Origin: Rebecca billardiae RCC1528
Taxonomy: Eukaryota > Haptophyta
NCBI GenBank assembly: GCA_965240325.2
Contig: OZ251252.1
Location: 496,001 to 560,000, forward strand
Direction of reading: 5' to 3'
DNA length: 64,000 nucleotides
Part shown: one piece after another, positions 60,776-64,000 of the stretch
How the letters are laid out: every line of letters starts with the position of its first letter
Numbering within the stretch: position 1 is the stretch's first letter
Notes under the pieces: generated by a model
Seen by the model: the letters and a program-made list of their open reading frames with translations, nothing else
Databases searched by the model: none
Told to the model about the DNA's origin: nothing
Translations under genes and position numbers: made by a program

Positions 60776-62238
60776 GCGCCGCCGCCTGACCACGCCAACG
60801 AGGAGTACCTCGCGCTTGAGATCTCGCTCACGCCCGCGCAGCTCGAGGCCGCGCGGGAGGCGCTGGTGGCCTCGCTTGCGGCCGAGCTGGGCGTCGACGC
60901 GTCTCGGCTCTCGTTCGAGGCGGTGGCCGACCAGGGCGACGGCACGGCCAAGCTCGTGGTGAAGCTGACGACCGACCCGTCCGCGGGCGAGTCGTTGGTG
61001 GACCCCACAAGCAGGCTCACGCCGAACAACGGGCCGGGTACGCCGTCGTCGCTGGCTGATCTGTCCTCGAGGCTTGGCGTGCCGGTGGCCGAGCCGCCGT
61101 ACAACCACGTGCCGCCCTCGCCGCCGCCCTCGCCGCCTTCCCCTGCGCCGCCGCCCGACCACGCCAGTGAGGAGTACCTCGCGCTGGAGCTCGCGCTCAC
61201 GCCGGCGCAGCTCGAGGCTCAGCAGCAGGACCTGCTGGCGGCGCTTGCCTCCGAGCTGGGCGTCGACGTGTCTCGGCTCTCGTTCGAGGCGGTGGCCGAC
61301 CAGGGCGACGGCACAACCAAGCTCGTGTTGAAGCTGACGACCGACCCGTCCGCGGGCGAGTCGTTGGTGGACCCCACAAGCAGGCTCACGCCAAACAACG
61401 GGCCGGGTACGCCGACGTCGCTCGCCGATCTCTCTGAGAGGCTGGGCGTGCCGGTGGCCGAGCCGCCGTACAACCACGTGCCACCCTCGCCGCCGCCCTC
61501 GCCGCCGCTGCCGCCCTCGCCGCCGCCCAACCTCGAGCTGTACGACTACGCGCGAGTGCGGGTCAACTCGACCGAGTTTGCGTTCGAGGAGTTCTCGATC
61601 GACTTCTTGGCCAAGGTGGCCGAGGCGCTCGGCGTGGACGTGGAGCGACTGTCGGTGCACGCGACGAACGTGCTGAGCGACACGACGACGCGCGTGGTGA
61701 TCCGCATCCGCAACGATCCGTCGGTCGGCGACGCGCCTGTGAACATCGTGGAGAAGCTCTCGCAGGTTCCTGCGCCGCTCTCGCCCGTGCAGAAGCTGAG
61801 TGACGTGTTGGGCGTGCCCGTTCTCGACGTGCCGGACGCGTTCGAGCCGCCCTCGTCGCCGCCGTCGCCGCCGCCGCCGCCGTCGCCGCCGTCGCCGCCG
61901 CCGGACTTCAGCACCGAGGACTACGTCGACCTGCTGCTCGACCTGACAGGGCTCGACGTGGATGAGGCGATGGCCGATCTCCTCGAGGCGATCGCAGAAG
62001 ACGCCGGAGTTGACGTCTCGCGGCTGTCGATCGAAAAGATCGAGCCGCAGGACGATGGCTCCACGCTCGTGGTCGTGAAATCCACGGCCAACCCTGCCGC
62101 CGGCGAGACGCTCACCGACCTGCGATCGGTGCTCCAGCCCAAGCCGCCTGTGTTGGCGCCTCTGGACGCGCTGAGCTCGGAGCTGCCGTACACGCTGATC
62201 GACGTGCAGTGGCACATGCCACCGTCCTCGCCGCCAGT

Positions 62239-62272
<34 letters not shown>

Positions 62273-63005
62273 CCCAACCTCGACACCGAGGAGTACCTCG
62301 GCCTGCACATCGACCTGACGGCCGGCGAGCTTGCGAGCGCGTCCAACGCGACGACACTGCTCGCGTCCGTCGCTGCCGAGCTCGGCATCGCCGCATCGCG
62401 GCTGTCGTTCGAGGCGGTGACGGAGCAGGGCGACGGCACGACCAAGGTGGTGCTCAAGCTCACCACGGATGAGTCGGCGGGCGAGTCGCAGGTGGACCCG
62501 ACATCTCAACTCACACCGAACAACGGGCCGGGCACGCCTGCGTCTCTGGACGAGCTCTCGTCGAGGCTGGGCGTGCCGATGGTCGCCGCGCCGTTTAGCC
62601 ACGTGCCGCCCTCGCCGCCGCCTGCGCCGCCCTCGCCGCCCTCGCCGCCGGCACCGCCGCCCGACCTCGCCAACGAGGAGTACGTTGCGCTCGAGTTGGC
62701 GCTGACGCCGACACAGCTCGAAGCTGCGCGCGAGGCACTGCTCGTTTCGCTCGCCGCCGAGCTGGGTGTCGACGTGTCTCGGCTCTCGTTCGAGGCTGTG
62801 GCCGACCAGGGCGACGGCACGACCAAGCTGGTGGTGAAGCTGACGACGAACACGTTCGCCGGCGAGTCGAAGGTCGACCCGACGGGCCAGCTCAAGCCGA
62901 ACAACGGGCCGGGCACGCCGTCATCGCTCGCCGATCTCTCGTCGAGGCTGGGCGTGCCGGTGGCGGAGTACCCGTACAACCACGTGCCGCCCTCGCCGCC
63001 ACCCG

Positions 63006-63070
<65 letters not shown>

Positions 63071-64000
63071 GCGCCGCCGCCTGACCACGCCAACGAGGAG
63101 TACCTCGCGCTCGAGATCTCGCTCACGCCCGCGCAGCTCGAGGCCGCGCGGGAGGCGCTGGTGGCCTCGCTTGCGGCCGAGCTGGGCGTCGACGCGTCTC
63201 GGCTCTCGTTCGAGGCGGTGGCCGACCAGGGCGACGGCACGGCCAAGCTCGTGGTGAAGCTGACGACCGACCCGTCCGCGGGCGAGTCGTTGGTGGACCC
63301 CACAAGCAGGCTCACGCCGAACAACGGGCCGGGTACGCCGACGTCGCTGGCTGATCTGTCCTCGAGGCTTGGCGTGCCGGTGGCCGAGCCGCCGTACAAC
63401 CACGTGCCGCCGTCGCCGCCACCAGCACCGCCTTCCCCTGCGCCGCCGCCCGACCACGCCAGTGAGGAGTACCTCGCGCTGGAGCTCGTGCTCACGCCGG
63501 CGCAACTCGAGGCTCAGCAGCAGGACCTGCTGGCGGCGCTTGCCTCCGAACTGGGCATAGCCGCAGCTCGGCTCTCGTTTGAGGCGGTGACCGACCAGGG
63601 CGATGGCACCACCAAGCTGGTGGTGAAGATCACCATCGACCCGTCGGGCGAGTCGAAGGTGGACCCGACATCTCAACTCACACCGAACAATGGGCCGGGC
63701 ACGCCGACGTCGCTCGCCGATCTCTCTGAGAGGCTGGGCGTGCCGGTGGCTGAGCCGCCGTACAACCACTTGCCGCCCTCGCCGCCGCCCTCGCCGCCGC
63801 TGCCGCCCTCGCCGCCGCCCAACCTCGAGCTGTACGACTACGCGCGAGTGCGGGTCAACTCGACCGAGTTCGCGTTCGAGGAGTTCTCGATCGACTTCTT
63901 GGCGAAGGTGGCTGAGGCGCTCGGCGTGGACGTGGAGCGGCTGTCGGTGCACGCGACGAACGTGCTGAGCGACACGACGACGCGCGTGGTGATCCGCATC
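29117..64000 (+). CDS. giant secreted Pro-rich modular protein, 3' end outside window
   Basis: One frame of 11,628 codons runs from ATG 29117 to the window edge with no stop and no intron needed; I checked the phase at 36341, at every module start listed below, and at the last base. Residues 1-22 look like a signal peptide (MARRHTPLRLGLAVVLAVCF then GA). Residues ~29-2408 are Ser/Ala-Pro repeats, as in extensins and pherophorins, which are hydroxylated and O-glycosylated in algae and plants. From 2409 on there are 73 modules (the last one cut) with predicted strand-helix-strand-strand-helix-strand order, joined by PPSPPPAPPSPP-type linkers. I saw no cysteine in the modules I translated. N-glycosylation sequons (NLT, NMT, NST) sit at the end of the first strand in classes A, B and D. 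Role inferred: cell-surface or matrix structural glycoprotein. An alternative start at 29021 adds 32 residues but buries the signal peptide. Confidence 0.9.
29201..36340 (+). repeat. 7.1-kb Ser-Pro (SPPP/SPPPP) coding tract
   Basis: About 2,380 codons, almost all Pro (CCG/CCC/CCA) with Ser, some Ala and rare Thr, Arg, Gly, Asn, Lys, Glu or Met. Dominant units are SPPP and SPPPP. Ser is written TCG in some blocks and AGC in others: AGC dominates about 31690-33660, TCG is frequent about 29200-30000 and after 33660. The landmark TCACCACCGCCCAGCCCACC recurs at 32903, 33218, 33392 and 33503 (spacings 315, 174, 111, all multiples of three), so the tract grew by local in-frame duplications. Such sequence forms a polyproline-II rod and, in algae, is a target of prolyl hydroxylase. 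Confidence 0.95.
36341..38995 (+). repeat. super-repeat unit 1: A-B-C-C'-C-C-D
   Basis: The only unit with seven modules. Starts: A 36341, B 36713, C 37097, C' 37487, C 37901, C 38276, D 38636. The A module (LRLNLTGLDADVV) differs from the A of units 2-11 and is closest to that of unit 12. C' carries a longer first helix region (AVPYAYLQGLTPESLASRIN). Confidence 0.9.
38996..41293 (+). repeat. super-repeat unit 2: A-B-C-C-C-D
   Basis: Starts: A 38996 (DLTVEDYVELRLNLTTWEAA), B 39386 (NLDTEEYLGLHLNMTADQ), C 39773, 40154 and 40553, D 40934. B and the following C are almost the same DNA as in unit 4 (43991 and 44378). Confidence 0.9.
41294..43600 (+). repeat. super-repeat unit 3: A-C-C-C'-C-D
   Basis: Starts: A 41294, C 41684, C 42065, C' 42446, C 42860, D 43250. 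The B module is replaced by a C, and C' occupies the fourth place. Same plan as unit 5. Confidence 0.9.
43601..45892 (+). repeat. super-repeat unit 4: A-B-C-C-C-D
   Basis: Starts: A 43601 (first of the DFRVEDYVEVRLDLT type, which loses the NLT sequon), B 43991, C 44378, 44768 and 45149, D 45533. The third C has the shorter KTNLGESKPNATAQLTP variant with its own NAT sequon. Confidence 0.9.
45893..48193 (+). repeat. super-repeat unit 5: A-C-C-C'-C-D
   Basis: Starts: A 45893 (back to DLTVEDY type), C 46283, C 46661, C' 47039, C 47453, D 47843. C' is 414 bases long, exactly as in units 1 and 3. Confidence 0.9.
48194..50470 (+). repeat. super-repeat unit 6: A-B-C-C-C-D
   Basis: Starts: A 48194, B 48575 (LHIDLTADDFISSTIPA, a transitional B), C 48962, 49349 (begins NYANEEY) and 49730, D 50114. 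Last unit before the highly homogenised 3' block. Confidence 0.9.
50471..52753 (+). repeat. super-repeat unit 7: A-B-C-C-C-D
   Basis: Starts: A 50471, B 50849 (LHIDLTAGELASASNATTLL), C 51236, 51656 and 52025, D 52397. First unit of the 4,566-bp dimer series; nearly the same DNA as unit 9. Confidence 0.92.
52754..55036 (+). repeat. super-repeat unit 8: A-B-C-C-C-D
   Basis: Starts: A 52754, B 53135, C 53522, 53942 and 54311, D 54683. Carries an extra Gly codon in A (GCAGGCGGCGAG near 52950) and the third-linker text TEYPYNHV; both are shared with unit 10. Confidence 0.92.
55037..57319 (+). repeat. super-repeat unit 9: A-B-C-C-C-D
   Basis: Starts: A 55037, B 55415 (NLDTEQYLG), C 55802, 56222 and 56591, D 56963. 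No extra Gly in A. It is 4,566 bases after unit 7 and 4,566 before unit 11. Confidence 0.92.
57320..59602 (+). repeat. super-repeat unit 10: A-B-C-C-C-D
   Basis: Starts: A 57320 (with the extra Gly codon), B 57701, C 58088, 58508 and 58877, D 59249. It is 4,566 bases after unit 8. Confidence 0.92.
59603..61903 (+). repeat. super-repeat unit 11: A-B-C-C-C-D
   Basis: Starts: A 59603, B 59981, C 60368, 60788 and 61157, D 61529. The first C has an Asp-to-His change (GVHVSRLS near 60470) against unit 9. The linker after D is longer and richer in TCG-CCG than elsewhere. Confidence 0.92.
61904..64000 (+). repeat. super-repeat unit 12: A-B-C-C-C-D, cut by the window
   Basis: Starts: A 61904, B 62276, C 62663, 63083 and 63452, D 63821 (incomplete). 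The A module (DFSTEDYVDLLLDLTGLDVD) breaks the dimer pattern and resembles the A of unit 1. The frame is still open at the last base. Confidence 0.9.

Noticed and set aside
36341-64000. regularly spaced repeats considered as a CRISPR-like array
   Set aside because: Units are ~380 bp, coding and in frame throughout, in a eukaryotic context.

Overview
Organism: nuclear DNA of a GC-rich unicellular eukaryote, most likely a microalga. The reasons are eukaryote-only families (CDK, WDR6-type WD40, RBM39-type splicing factor, USP5-type deubiquitinase), eleven short introns (105-194 bp) with GT..AG ends and an unusual GTGCG/GTGGG donor, a helicase with a signal-peptide-like leader followed by a basic region (as in complex plastids), and a giant Ser-Pro-rich secreted protein of the algal hydroxyproline-rich glycoprotein kind. 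A haptophyte would fit; this is inference and was not tested. Layout, left half: 1-1215 holds the 3' part of a CDK5/PHO85-like kinase (+). 1839-5915 is an intronless WDR6/Trm734-like WD40 protein (+). 6412-8088 is a DEAD-box helicase (-), head-to-head across 105 bp with an EngB-type GTPase carrying a helical, PPR-like N-terminus (8194-9861, +). 10464-11869 is a PX-PH domain protein (+). 13383-16084 is a putative mitochondrial histidine-phosphatase/NAD-kinase fusion (+). 17275-19298 is an RBM39-like splicing factor (-), head-to-head across 155 bp with a USP5-like deubiquitinase (19454-22440, +). Layout, middle: 22441-29116 is gene-poor. It holds AT islands, a nested palindrome, microsatellites, short degenerate repeats and a 1.14-kb foldback element with about 420-bp inverted arms and a TTTAA target duplication. 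Layout, right half: from 29117 to the window end there is one uninterrupted reading frame of 11,628 codons with no stop. It encodes a signal peptide, about 2,380 residues of (Ser/Ala)-Pro repeats, then 73 modules (the last one cut) of roughly 105 residues plus Pro-rich linkers. The modules fall into four classes (A, B, C, D), with a longer C variant called C' here, and form twelve super-repeats of about 2.28 kb. In the 3' part the super-repeats form dimers with an exact 4,566-bp period. I find this giant modular surface or matrix protein the most novel item in the window. How the genes relate: the left half looks like ordinary housekeeping genes packed tightly, with two and perhaps three divergent pairs on short shared promoters. 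The helicase/EngB pair plausibly serves organelle ribosome assembly. The giant gene stands apart behind a repeat-rich, AT-richer zone.
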